Positions 42,939-51,083 of a stretch of 64,000 nucleotides of DNA are shown in pieces. This stretch comes from Streptomyces sp. D2-8. GTDB lineage: Bacteria; Actinomycetota; Actinomycetes; Streptomycetales; Streptomycetaceae. Under the pieces are notes generated by a model. The model was not told where the DNA came from. It did no database searches and worked only from the letters and a program-made list of their open reading frames with translations. Every line of letters begins with the position of its first letter. The first letter of the stretch is position 1. Made by a program: the position numbers and the translations under genes. The DNA lies in contig NZ_JAAHBP010000020.1 in assembly GCF_023184515.1 (NCBI RefSeq), forward strand, positions 62,001-126,000, read 5' to 3'.

Positions 42939-44447
42939 TCAGACGTCCGCGAGCAGGATCGCCGGGCGCTCCACGCAGTCGGCCACGAAGCGCAGGAAGC
43001 CACCGGCCACTCCGCCGTCGCAGACCCTGTGGTCGAAGCTGAAGGAGAGCTGTGTGACCTTGCGGACCGTCAACTGGCCGTCCACGACCCATGGTTTGTC
43101 GACGAGGCGGCCCACGCCGAGGAGGGCGGCCTCCGGGTGGTTGATGATCGGTGTGGATCCGTCGACGCCGAACACCCCGTAGTTGTTGAGGGTGAAGGTG
43201 CCTCCGGTCAGCGCATGCGGCGGCAGGTTCCCGCCGCGCGCGAGCTCGGTCAACCGGGCGAGTTCGGCGGCCAGTTGAACGGTCGTCATGAGGTGGGCGT
43301 CGCGGACGACCGGGACGACCAGCCCCCGTTCGGTCTGGGCGGCGAAGCCCAGGTGCACCCCGTCGTAGCGGAGGATCTCCCGGCGCTCGGTGTCGACCGT
43401 GGAATTCAGCTCGGGGAAGCGGCGCAGTCCGGCGACGCAGATGCGGGCGAACAGCGCCAGCAGACCGATGCGGGTGCCGGTTCCGGCGGACTCCAGCGCC
43501 TTCTTGGCCTCGAGCAGCCCGGTCGCGTCCACGTCGACCCAGGTGGTGGCGTCGGGGATCTCGGTCCGGCTGCGGGAGAGCTTGTCGGCGACGGCGCGGC
43601 GGACTCCGCGCAGGGGGATGCGCTCGGGGCCGGCCGCCGTGGTCGGCTCCTGTGGTGCGGGGGCGGGGGCGGGAGCCCTGTCGGCCGGGTCCGGGCTCGC
43701 GGTCTGCCCGGCCCGGGCGATGGCCTGCTCGACGTCCCTTCTGAGGACGACTCCCGCCGGGCCGGACGGTGACACGCCGGTGAGGTCGACGCCGTGGTCC
43801 CGGGCCATCCTCCGCACGAGGGGCGAGATCGCCCGGGGGGCGTGCGACGCAGTGGCGGCCGAGGTGTCGGGGGCGGCAGGCGACGCGGTCACGGCGCCGC
43901 ACGCCGGTACGGCACTGTCGACCGTGCCGGATCGAGGCGCGGCACTGGCACTCAAGGCGGCTCCGGCAGGCGCGGCGCTCGCGGACGGGCCCGCTGCGGC
44001 GGCGCGGCGACGGCGGCGCGAGGTCGTCGGGCCGTGGCCGGTGCCGTAGCCGATCAGCACATTGCCGGATCCGGCCTGTTCCTCCTCCCGGTAACGCTCG
44101 GCCGCCGCGTCGGCCGGCACCACCGGCTCCGGTGCGCCACCCGCCTCCTCAGGCCGGGGCCCGCAGGCGGGTCCGTCGGCCCCGGCGGGGGCGTCGGCCC
44201 CCACGGTGATCAGCGGCTCCCCCACCGCCAGCGCCGTGCCCGCCTCCGCGTGCAGCCGGAGCACCGTGCCCTCGTACGGGACCGGCACCTCGACCGCGGC
44301 CTTGGCGGTCTCGACCTCGACCACGACCTGGTCGACGGTCACGGTGTCGCCGACGGCGACCTTCCACTCGACGATCTCCGCCTCGGTCAGCCCTTCGCCG
44401 AGGTCGGGCAGCCGGAACAACTGCTCCAAGCGCGTTGCCGTGGTCAT
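42939..44447 (-). CDS. Branched-chain 2-oxoacid dehydrogenase E2 (dihydrolipoamide acyltransferase)
   Basis: A 502-residue E2 core enzyme. Residues about 8-85 form a lipoyl domain with the lipoylated Lys in VEVETAKAAVEVP. A long Ala/Pro linker with an RRRRR stretch follows, then the E3/E1-binding domain (about 205-245; ISPLVRRMARDHGVDLTGVS) and the acyltransferase domain ending with SFDHRVCDGGVAGGFLRF, which carries the catalytic His and Asp. It transfers branched acyl groups to CoA, giving isobutyryl-, isovaleryl- and 2-methylbutyryl-CoA. The ATG overlaps the E1-beta stop (ATGA). No E3 gene is adjacent. Confidence 0.92.
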   Translation of the reverse strand: MTTATRLEQLFRLPDLGEGLTEAEIVEWKVAVGDTVTVDQVVVEVETAKAAVEVPVPYEGTVLRLHAEAGTALAVGEPLITVGADAPAGADGPACGPRPEEAGGAPEPVVPADAAAERYREEEQAGSGNVLIGYGTGHGPTTSRRRRRAAAAGPSASAAPAGAALSASAAPRSGTVDSAVPACGAVTASPAAPDTSAATASHAPRAISPLVRRMARDHGVDLTGVSPSGPAGVVLRRDVEQAIARAGQTASPDPADRAPAPAPAPQEPTTAAGPERIPLRGVRRAVADKLSRSRTEIPDATTWVDVDATGLLEAKKALESAGTGTRIGLLALFARICVAGLRRFPELNSTVDTERREILRYDGVHLGFAAQTERGLVVPVVRDAHLMTTVQLAAELARLTELARGGNLPPHALTGGTFTLNNYGVFGVDGSTPIINHPEAALLGVGRLVDKPWVVDGQLTVRKVTQLSFSFDHRVCDGGVAGGFLRFVADCVERPAILLADV

Positions 44448-45481
44448 GCGACCGCTCCCTTCAGCAGATGCCGGGTGTCCGGTTCGTCGCCGAACTGGAG
44501 GCGGTCGACGGCGTCGAGGATCCGGTCGACGCCGGGCAGATGCGCGTGCTCCAGCTTCGGCGGCGGATACGGGATGTCGAAGCCGGCCACGCGCAGGACG
44601 GGTGCCGCCAGCGAATGGAAGCAGCGTTCCTGGACGCGCGCGGCGATCTCCGCCCCGACCCCGGCGAATCCCTGGGCCTCCTGCACGACCAGACAGCGCC
44701 CGGTGCGCCGTACGGAGGCCGTCACCGTCTCGTCGTCGAAGGGGACGATCGTGCGCAGATCCACGACCTCCAGCTCGATGCCCTCGGCCGCCGCGGCCTC
44801 GGCCGCGGCCAGGGCCACCGGAACCGACGGCCCGTACGCGACGACCGTGGCGTCACGGCCCTCCCGCCGTACGGCGGCCCGCCCGAACGGCAGTGCGCCC
44901 CGGCGCTCCAGGTCGGTGTCCTCGCGCGACCAGTAGAGCTTCTTCGGCTCCAGGAAGACCACCGGGTCGGGGTCGGCGATGGCGTCCCTCAGCAGCCAGT
45001 ACGCGTCCTCGGCCGTCGCCGGGGTGACGACCTTCAGGCCGGGGGTGTGCGCGTAGTAGGCCTCGCTGGAGTCGCAGTGGTGCTCGACTCCGCCGATGCC
45101 GCCCGCGTACGGGATGCGGATCACCATGGGCAGCGTGAGCCGCCCCCGGGTCCGGTTGCGCAGCTTGGCGACGTGGGAGGCGATCTGCTCGAACGCCGGG
45201 TAGGCGAAGGCGTCGAACTGCATCTCCACCACGGGCCGGAAGCCGCCCATCGCCATGCCGACGGCGAGCCCGACGATGCCGGCCTCGGCCAGCGGGGTGT
45301 CGAAACACCTCTCCTCGCCGAAGTCGCGGGTCAGTCCGTCGGTGATGCGGAAGACGCCACCGAGCGGGCCGACGTCCTCGCCGAAGACGAGCACGCGGTC
45401 GTCCTCGCGCAGTGCGTCGCGCAGCGCGGTGTTGAGCGCCTGCGCCATGGTGACCTTGGTGGCCTGGGTGGTCTCGGCCAT
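44444..45481 (-). CDS. Branched-chain 2-oxoacid dehydrogenase E1-beta
   Basis: A 345-residue transketolase-like beta subunit. VTMAQALNTALRDALREDDR, VLVFGEDVGPLGGVFRITDG and RCFDTPLAEAGIVGLAVGMA carry the cofactor Glu, and RIPYAGGIGGVEHHCDSSEA the active-site loop. The C-terminal domain ends in YPPPKLEHAHLPGVDRILDA. It begins 3 bp after the E1-alpha stop and overlaps the E2 start. Confidence 0.94.
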   Translation of the reverse strand: MAETTQATKVTMAQALNTALRDALREDDRVLVFGEDVGPLGGVFRITDGLTRDFGEERCFDTPLAEAGIVGLAVGMAMGGFRPVVEMQFDAFAYPAFEQIASHVAKLRNRTRGRLTLPMVIRIPYAGGIGGVEHHCDSSEAYYAHTPGLKVVTPATAEDAYWLLRDAIADPDPVVFLEPKKLYWSREDTDLERRGALPFGRAAVRREGRDATVVAYGPSVPVALAAAEAAAAEGIELEVVDLRTIVPFDDETVTASVRRTGRCLVVQEAQGFAGVGAEIAARVQERCFHSLAAPVLRVAGFDIPYPPPKLEHAHLPGVDRILDAVDRLQFGDEPDTRHLLKGAVA

Positions 45482-45484
45482 GGG

Positions 45485-46606
45485 TCAGTCCTCCTGAGTC
45501 AGGGCGGTCTCGGCGAGCTCGGCCGCCAACTGGGCGCGTTGCTCCAGCAGTTGCGGGGTGGGCTCGGCGTAGACGTGGTCGAAGAGCTCCATCGGGTCGG
45601 CGGTGGTGTCCGCGTTCATGCGGGTGCGCAGGTCCGCGGCCAGGGCTTCCGCCTCCTCCCGTGCCGCCGCCGCGTCGGCGTCGGTGAGGGCGCCACGGGC
45701 CCGCAGGTGTGCCTCCAGCCGGCTGAGGGGGTCCGCGGTGCCCCAGCGCTCGACCTCCTCGGCATCGCGGTAGCGGGTCGCGTCGTCGGCGTTGGTGTGC
45801 GCGTCCATGCGGTAGGTGTGCGCCTCGACCAGGACGGGGCCATGCCCTGCGCGAGCGTGCGCGACGGCGTCGGTGAGCACCGCGAGCACGGCGACCAGGT
45901 CGTTGCCGTCGACCTGCTCGGAGCGCACCCCGTAGCCGATGCCCTTGTAGGCGAGGGCGGGCGCCGCGGTCTGCCGGGCCAGTGGGACGGAGATCGCGTA
46001 CTTGTTGTTCTGGACGAAGAAGACGACCGGCGCGCGGAGGACGGCCGCGAAGTTCAGTGCCTCGTGGAAGTCGCCCTCGCTGGTGGCACCGTCGCCGGTC
46101 AGGGCCATCGCCACGCCGTCCTCCCCCTTGCGGCGCTGCGCCTCCGCCATGCCGGTGGCGTGCAGCACCTGGGTGGCCAGCGGGGTGCACTGGGGGGCGA
46201 CGCGGGTGGCGGCCGGGTCGTAGCCGCAGTGCCAGTCGCCGCGCAGCAGGGTGAGCACCTCGACCGGGTCGATGCCTCGGGTGACCAGGGCGACGGAGTC
46301 CCGGTAGGTCGGAAACAGCCAGTCGTCCGGGCGTAGTGCGAGGACGGCGCCGATCTGGCAGGCCTCCTGGCCCCGGCTGGACGGGTAGACGGCGAGCCGG
46401 CCCTGCTTGGTGAGCGCGGTGGCCTGGGTGTCGAAGCGGCGCCCCAGGACCATCCGCCGGTAGGCCTCGCGCAGGGCCTGAACCGAAGGCTCGCGGTAGC
46501 CGGCCGGGGGCTTGGCCACAGGGGTGCCGTCCTCGGCCACGAACCGCACCGGCGTGAGGGACGGCAGGAGGCCCTGGACCGTCTGTCGGAGGCTCTTCAC
46601 GGACAT
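45485..46606 (-). CDS. Branched-chain 2-oxoacid dehydrogenase E1-alpha
   Basis: A 373-residue thiamine-diphosphate subunit. The ThDP-Mg motif is GDGATSEGDFHEALNFAAVL then FFVQNNKYAISVP; RYRDAEEVERWGTADPLSRL is the phosphorylation-loop region. It starts a three-gene operon (E1-alpha, E1-beta, E2) divergent from an Lrp-type regulator. A 101-bp part (46021-46121) occurs again, inverted, at 40264. Choice of the ATG at 46606 rests on homologue length; its Shine-Dalgarno is weak. Confidence 0.93.
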   Translation of the reverse strand: MSVKSLRQTVQGLLPSLTPVRFVAEDGTPVAKPPAGYREPSVQALREAYRRMVLGRRFDTQATALTKQGRLAVYPSSRGQEACQIGAVLALRPDDWLFPTYRDSVALVTRGIDPVEVLTLLRGDWHCGYDPAATRVAPQCTPLATQVLHATGMAEAQRRKGEDGVAMALTGDGATSEGDFHEALNFAAVLRAPVVFFVQNNKYAISVPLARQTAAPALAYKGIGYGVRSEQVDGNDLVAVLAVLTDAVAHARAGHGPVLVEAHTYRMDAHTNADDATRYRDAEEVERWGTADPLSRLEAHLRARGALTDADAAAAREEAEALAADLRTRMNADTTADPMELFDHVYAEPTPQLLEQRAQLAAELAETALTQED

Positions 46607-46631
46607 GGAGGGCGCTCGCTTTCTCTGGACG

Positions 46632-46672
46632 CTTGACAGGAGAATGGTGACGACGAGGGAATATGTGTTCAA
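46632..46672 (-). promoter_or_regulatory. bkd promoter element shared with the aminotransferase operon
   Basis: On the minus strand this 41-bp stretch begins TTGAAC and ends ATTCTCCTGTCAAG, 25 bp before the E1-alpha start. The same two blocks with the same spacing occur at 50122-50162. TTGAAC may be a -35 with CACCAT/CACGAT as -10, or the CTTGA/TCAAG ends may be an operator for BkdR. Confidence 0.55.
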
Positions 46673-46726
46673 GACTTCGCGTGAACCGCAGATGAAGTGC
46701 CGAATCCCAATGTTCTGGAGAGCAAT

Positions 46727-47227
46727 GTGTCTGAGATGGACTCGCCGGCGGGGCCCGTGCCCGGACGAACTGCCGTCCCGCTCGACGACACCGACCGCCA
46801 GATCCTGGCCCGGCTGCTGCAGGACGCCCGCCAGTCGGTCCGCGCGCTGGCCGAGCAGGTGCACATCTCGCGCGCCAACGCCTACACACGCATCGGCAGG
46901 CTGCTGACCGAGGGGGTGATCACCGGCTTCACCGCGCAGCTGAATCCCAAGCGGGCCGGCCTCGGCACGAGCGCCTACGTCACGGTGAGCACCGAGCAGG
47001 CTGCCTGGCGGAACATCTCGCGCGAGCTGCGCGACATCCCGTACGTGGAGCATGTCTCCCTGGTGACGGGCGACTTCGACGTCCTGGTGCTGGTGCGCGC
47101 GCCGGACAACGAGGTGTTGCGGTCGGTCGTGCTGGAGAGCATCCACTGCGTTGCCGGGGTGCGTGCGACGCGGACCTGGCTGGTGTTCGACGAGGTGCGG
47201 GGGCGCGGGGCGGACTGGACGGGCTGA
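46727..47227 (+). CDS. bkdR: Lrp/AsnC-family regulator (BkdR type)
   Basis: A 166-residue regulator with HTH (DARQSVRALAEQVHISRANA, YTRIGRLLTEG) and RAM domain (SLVTGDFDVLVLVRAPDNE). The GTG at 46727 with GGAGAG six bases upstream is the best start; an ATG follows three codons on. Divergent from the 2-oxoacid dehydrogenase operon with 120 bp between, the known position of bkdR in actinomycetes, so it probably responds to branched-chain amino acids or their 2-oxoacids. Confidence 0.88.
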   Translation: MSEMDSPAGPVPGRTAVPLDDTDRQILARLLQDARQSVRALAEQVHISRANAYTRIGRLLTEGVITGFTAQLNPKRAGLGTSAYVTVSTEQAAWRNISRELRDIPYVEHVSLVTGDFDVLVLVRAPDNEVLRSVVLESIHCVAGVRATRTWLVFDEVRGRGADWTG

Positions 47228-47300
47228 CCGGGGTACCGGCCGCCTCGACCACACTGACCGGCGCCGGGCCGCCCCGACGGGCTGACGGGGTGCTGCCGGC

Positions 47301-47340
47301 CCTGACGGGCTGACCTGGCAGGGGTGGCCGGCCCGTCAGG
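47301..47340. terminator. Bidirectional terminator hairpin
   Basis: CCTGACGGGC (47301-47310) and its exact inverse GCCCGTCAGG (47331-47340) flank 20 bp between convergent bkdR and the PaaN-like gene; the right arm includes the latter's stop. Confidence 0.5.
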
Positions 47341-49021
47341 CGCCGACGAGTTCCTCGGGGTGGCGCACGGGCGGACGTACGCCAGTTGCGAGGCGGCCGC
47401 GCGAGCGCACCACTCGGAACCGGCCGGTGACGAAGTGCGCGCCGCCGCCCGGCGGTTCGGGCGCGGCCGAGGAGGGGTCGGCGGGCAGGTCGTCGGCGAG
47501 GTTCTCCACGAGGTGGACCCCGGCGTCCAGCGCCGCCGCCTCGGTGGCCGCCAGCACCAGCGGGTCGGTCGAGTGCACCGCGGCGAACAGCGCACCGCGG
47601 CGGCCGACCGTGCGGCGGAAGATCTCCAGGCTGTGCGAGGTCGAATCGGTGCCCACCAGGAAGGAGACCGGCCCGGGCCACTCCCGGGCGTAGACCCGCT
47701 CGTCCCGCGCCCCCATTCGGACCACGAGCGGGCTGCGCAGGTCGGCGCCGGGATGGTCCGGATGGTGCAGCGCCCCGGAGGCGTGCACCACCGTGCCGTA
47801 CCGCGCGGCCTGTGTCAGTCCCGTCCGCACCTCGTCGTCGACGATCGCGCCGAGCAGCCTCGCCACGCGTACCGGGTGCCCGAGCAGCCGGTCGACGGCC
47901 TCACCGAGGTCGGCGCCGAGGTCCCGGAGGGTCTTGCGCCCCTCGTCGGTCGCGACGCCCGCCACCGGCACCAGGATGTTCTGGGGTGTCGTACGGACCG
48001 TTCCGCTGGACAGACACAGGGAGAGCGCGAGGCCGCGCAGCAGGCCCCGATAGTCCTCGGTGGAGTCGACGACCACCGTGTTCAGGCCGGTCCGGTGGGC
48101 GAACACGGCGGCCTGCCGGGCGTGTTGCTCCAGCCAGTCGGCGAACCGGGCCGGACCGGTGAAGTCGACGATGCGCACCGCCGGGTCCGTGGCCAGCCGC
48201 TGCCGCAGGGGTTCCCCGGGTGCCGCCATCGCCAGGGTGACAAGGTCGGGGTCGTGTCCGGCCTCCGCCAGCACCTGCCGCGCGACGCGCACGGTGATCG
48301 CCAGCGGCAGCACGGACCTGGGATGCGGGGCCACGATCACCGGGTTGCCGGTCACCAGGCTGGCGAACAGCCCCGGCCAGCCGTTCCACGTCGGATGCTC
48401 GGGGCAGCCGACGAGCAGCGACACACCGCGCGGCGCCAGGGCGCAGGTGCCCGCCATCGCCAGCGGTTCCTTGCGGCGGCGCGGACTCTCCCAGTGCAGG
48501 TCCACGGGAACGCGCTCCGACTCGGCGAACGCGCGGGCCACCACCTCCAGTGCGCGGTCCTGGGCGGGCGGCCCGGCGGCCCGGAACGCCGCCGCGAGGG
48601 ACCGGCCCGTGGTGTGGTGCACGGCGAGCGCCAGCTCATGGCTGCGGGTGTTCAGCCGGCGCAGTATCTCCACCGCCACCCCGGCCCGCTGGTACGGCCC
48701 GGCGGCCCGCCAGCCGGCCATCGCCCGGCCGGCCGCCGCCACCAGCGCCGCGGGGTCGCACCGCGGATAGCCGATGTCCATGGCGACCCCGTACGGCGAG
48801 GACTCGGTGCACACCCGGCCGAGTTCACCGGGCTGGCCGAGCTCGAAGGCGCGGCCCAGCAGCGAGCCGAACACCTTCTCCGCGGTCCGTGTCGACCTCA
48901 TGCCCGCATCGGTGCCGCCCCGCCCCGCGCGGGTGAACGGTGCGCAGCACTCACCGGCCGCCACGGCCCGTACCGCCTGCTGGAGCAGCTCGCGATGCCG
49001 TTCGTACGGCCCCACGCGCAT
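47336..49021 (-). CDS. PaaN-like protein lacking aldehyde dehydrogenase catalytic residues
   Basis: A 561-residue full-length homologue of PaaN that keeps the fold (HPTWNGWPGLFASLVTGNPV, LPLAITVRVARQVLAEAGHD, RTGLNTVVVDSTEDYRGLL) but has changed every key residue. Where PaaN has Asn213, Lys237, Glu315 and Cys349, this protein has Pro207 (CPEHPTWNG), Ala231 (VIVAPHP), His309 (FAHRTGLN) and Arg343 (GTVRTTPQN). The frame is intact, so it is a maintained pseudoenzyme rather than debris. It may bind a CoA ester, act as a partner or regulator, or catalyse different chemistry. It starts 4 bp after the aminotransferase stop, so the two are cotranscribed. Confidence 0.85.
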   Translation of the reverse strand: MRVGPYERHRELLQQAVRAVAAGECCAPFTRAGRGGTDAGMRSTRTAEKVFGSLLGRAFELGQPGELGRVCTESSPYGVAMDIGYPRCDPAALVAAAGRAMAGWRAAGPYQRAGVAVEILRRLNTRSHELALAVHHTTGRSLAAAFRAAGPPAQDRALEVVARAFAESERVPVDLHWESPRRRKEPLAMAGTCALAPRGVSLLVGCPEHPTWNGWPGLFASLVTGNPVIVAPHPRSVLPLAITVRVARQVLAEAGHDPDLVTLAMAAPGEPLRQRLATDPAVRIVDFTGPARFADWLEQHARQAAVFAHRTGLNTVVVDSTEDYRGLLRGLALSLCLSSGTVRTTPQNILVPVAGVATDEGRKTLRDLGADLGEAVDRLLGHPVRVARLLGAIVDDEVRTGLTQAARYGTVVHASGALHHPDHPGADLRSPLVVRMGARDERVYAREWPGPVSFLVGTDSTSHSLEIFRRTVGRRGALFAAVHSTDPLVLAATEAAALDAGVHLVENLADDLPADPSSAAPEPPGGGAHFVTGRFRVVRSRGRLATGVRPPVRHPEELVGA

Positions 49022-49025
49022 GGCC

Positions 49026-50072
49026 TCAGCCTCTCCAGCTCGCGGCGAGCGTGAGCAGGGCGTCGTTCTCCGCCCGCAGCCCGATCGTCACCCGGACGCC
49101 CTCGCCGATGAACGGGCGCACGACGACGTCGTCGCCGAGGCAGTGCAGGGCGAAGTCCCCGCTGTCAGCGGCGAGCGGCAGCCAGACGAAGTTGGCCTGG
49201 GAGTCGGGGACGTCGAAGCCGAGGGCACGCAACCGCCGTGTCACCCGCTGCCGTTCGGCGACCGTGAGGGCGGCCCGCCGCACGACCTCCGCGTGCTCGC
49301 CGAGGGCGACCATCGCCGCCTCCTGAGCGAGCGCGCTGACGCTGAACGGGATCTGGGTCTTGCGGACGTGCGCGGCGATGCCGGGCGGGCCCACGCAGTA
49401 GCCGACCCGCAGCCCGGCCAGGCCGTACGCCTTGGAGAAGGTCCGCAGCACCACCACGTTCGGCCGGTCGCCGAGCAGCGCGAGGGCGTCGGGGACCAGC
49501 TCCGGGTCGGCGTACTCCCGGTACGCCTCGTCGACGACGATCAGTACGTCCTCCGGCACCCGGTCCGCGAAGTCGCGCAGCGCCTGCTCGCCGACCGCGG
49601 TGGAGGTGGGGTTGTTGGGGTTGCAGACGAAGACCAGCCGGGTCCGGTCACTCACCGCCTCGGCCATGTCGTCGAGGTCCAGCCCGTGCGCACGCAATGG
49701 GACCCGCACCGCCGTACCGCCCGCCACCGCCGTGAGGATCGGGTACGCCTCGAAGGACCGCCAGCCGAAGACGACCTCGTCGCCCGGCCCGACGACCGAG
49801 TGCAGCAGCTGTGCGCAGACCTCCGAGGAACCGGCGCCCACCGCGATCCGCTCGGCCTCGACATCGTGGTGCTCGGCGAGGGCCTGGACGAGTGCGGTGG
49901 CGCTCAGGTCGGGATACCGCGACACCCCGCCGGCCAGTTCCGCGAGCCTCGCCGCGACACCGGGCAGCAGCCCGTACGGAGACTCGTTGCTGGCCAGCGC
50001 GACCGCACCGGGCATTTTGCGGCCAGGGACGTAGGCGGGCAACTGGGTCAGGGACGAACGGACGCGCACCAT
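49026..50072 (-). CDS. Histidinol-phosphate/aromatic amino-acid aminotransferase
   Basis: A 348-residue class I/II PLP aminotransferase. SNESPYGLLPGV, GAGSSEVCAQLLHSVVGPGD, VFVCNPNNPTSTAVG, VDEAYREYAD and the PLP Lys in RTFSKAYGLAGLRVGYCVG are all present. The protein is of the HisC/Pat type that transaminates phenylalanine or tyrosine as well as histidinol phosphate. Being outside a his operon, and cotranscribed with a PaaN-like gene, an aromatic aminotransferase role is more likely. ATG at 50072 chosen; a GTG two codons on is possible. The promoter resembles that of the bkd operon. Confidence 0.87.
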   Translation of the reverse strand: MVRVRSSLTQLPAYVPGRKMPGAVALASNESPYGLLPGVAARLAELAGGVSRYPDLSATALVQALAEHHDVEAERIAVGAGSSEVCAQLLHSVVGPGDEVVFGWRSFEAYPILTAVAGGTAVRVPLRAHGLDLDDMAEAVSDRTRLVFVCNPNNPTSTAVGEQALRDFADRVPEDVLIVVDEAYREYADPELVPDALALLGDRPNVVVLRTFSKAYGLAGLRVGYCVGPPGIAAHVRKTQIPFSVSALAQEAAMVALGEHAEVVRRAALTVAERQRVTRRLRALGFDVPDSQANFVWLPLAADSGDFALHCLGDDVVVRPFIGEGVRVTIGLRAENDALLTLAASWRG

Positions 50073-50400
50073 GCTCGACTCGCTTCTGCAGCGGCGGGGC
50101 CGGAAGTCGTGCCTCCGGGCACTTGACAGGAGAATCGTGGACAGCAACCGACAAACGTTCAACCAGTTGGGAAATCAGGCGACAGACTGCCGGTCCGCCA
50201 TGCCTGTACCGGCAAGTAGTCCCACCGAGCCCCGGTCGGAACCGCTCCCGCAAGACGGACGGCCCGGCCCAGCAAGCGGGTGTTGATCACAAGTCGGCTA
50301 CATGCCCCTTCCCGGTCCCCCGGCCGCCGCCGCGTTCCGCAAAGACTGCCCCCACTCCGCGAGGCCGCCGACGCCTCGCCCGCACCGATCGAGGGAGACC
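50073..50400. other. Divergent intergenic region
   Basis: About 330 bp between the aminotransferase and a lipoprotein gene. It holds the shared promoter element at 50122-50162; the remainder, toward the lipoprotein gene, shows no gene or clear signal. Confidence 0.5.
50122..50162 (-). promoter_or_regulatory. Aminotransferase/PaaN-like operon promoter element
   Basis: On the minus strand: TTGAAC, 21-22 variable bases, then CAC and GATTCTCCTGTCAAG; total 41 bp, as at 46632-46672 before the bkd operon. The end lies 49 bp upstream of the aminotransferase ATG. Confidence 0.55.
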
Positions 50401-51015
50401 ATGTCCGGGACCCAACTCGCCCACGGGTCGTTGACGTCACTGGCGGCGGCTCTGACCCTGCTGACAACCGGCTGCGCGGAAAGGTCCGACGGCGCACAGA
50501 CCGCCGCCGACGCCTGCCGAGCGGACGGCGGCTGGTCGGCCGAGAAGCGGGCGGAGTGGCTGCGCCCGGCCGTGTCGTTCCCCGACGAGGCGGCGGCCGA
50601 GGGCGCGGCGGTGGTGATCGGTTCGCACACCGGCGAGCCCCTGTGCGAACCGATCGCGGTGCAGGTCCAGTTCTGGGAGGCCACCGCCACGAGGGCGGGG
50701 ACGGACCTGAGGTCCGTCCTGCGCATCCGCCTGACCACCGACGGAGGCAGGTCCCGGACCATCGGCTTCCCGGCGGGCCTCTCCCCGGAGGAACGCGACG
50801 ACTGCGTCGGCGTCCTCATGGCGGCGTACGCGGGCGCACCTCTGACGCAGACCGAACTCCCCACCGCCGCAGCCCGTTTGACGCCTGCCTCCACAACGGC
50901 GGACACACCATTCGGCACCACCCGAGTCGCCGCCCAGCGCCTCCTCCCGCCGACGACCGCGTGCAGCACACCCGGAGAGCCCACACCGAACCCGTGGGGC
51001 AGCGACCATCCGTGA
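50401..51015 (+). CDS. Putative lipoprotein of unknown function
   Basis: A 204-residue protein with a lipoprotein signal (SLTSLAAALTLLTTGCAE; lipobox TTGC). The mature part is acidic with paired Cys (ADACRADGG, EPLCEPIAVQVQFWE, RDDCVGVLMAAYAG, TACSTPGE) that may form disulphides outside the membrane. No family recognised. GGGAG precedes the ATG at 50401. Its 3' end runs against the remains of a response-regulator gene. Confidence 0.65.
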   Translation: MSGTQLAHGSLTSLAAALTLLTTGCAERSDGAQTAADACRADGGWSAEKRAEWLRPAVSFPDEAAAEGAAVVIGSHTGEPLCEPIAVQVQFWEATATRAGTDLRSVLRIRLTTDGGRSRTIGFPAGLSPEERDDCVGVLMAAYAGAPLTQTELPTAAARLTPASTTADTPFGTTRVAAQRLLPPTTACSTPGEPTPNPWGSDHP

Positions 51016-51083
51016 GCGACTTCAGCATGCCGCCACCGAGGTCGAAGGAGTCCACGGCGGCGACCCATGGCTTCTCGACCAGC

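Noticed and set aside
44435..46336. 633-codon plus-strand frame opposite the bkd operon
   Set aside because: Antisense of E1-beta and E1-alpha, both with full cofactor motifs.
47336..49021. Third PaaN as a functional aldehyde dehydrogenase or as a pseudogene
   Set aside because: Catalytic Cys, Glu, Asn and Lys are all replaced, so it is not a normal dehydrogenase; the complete open frame and preserved fold blocks argue against simple decay.
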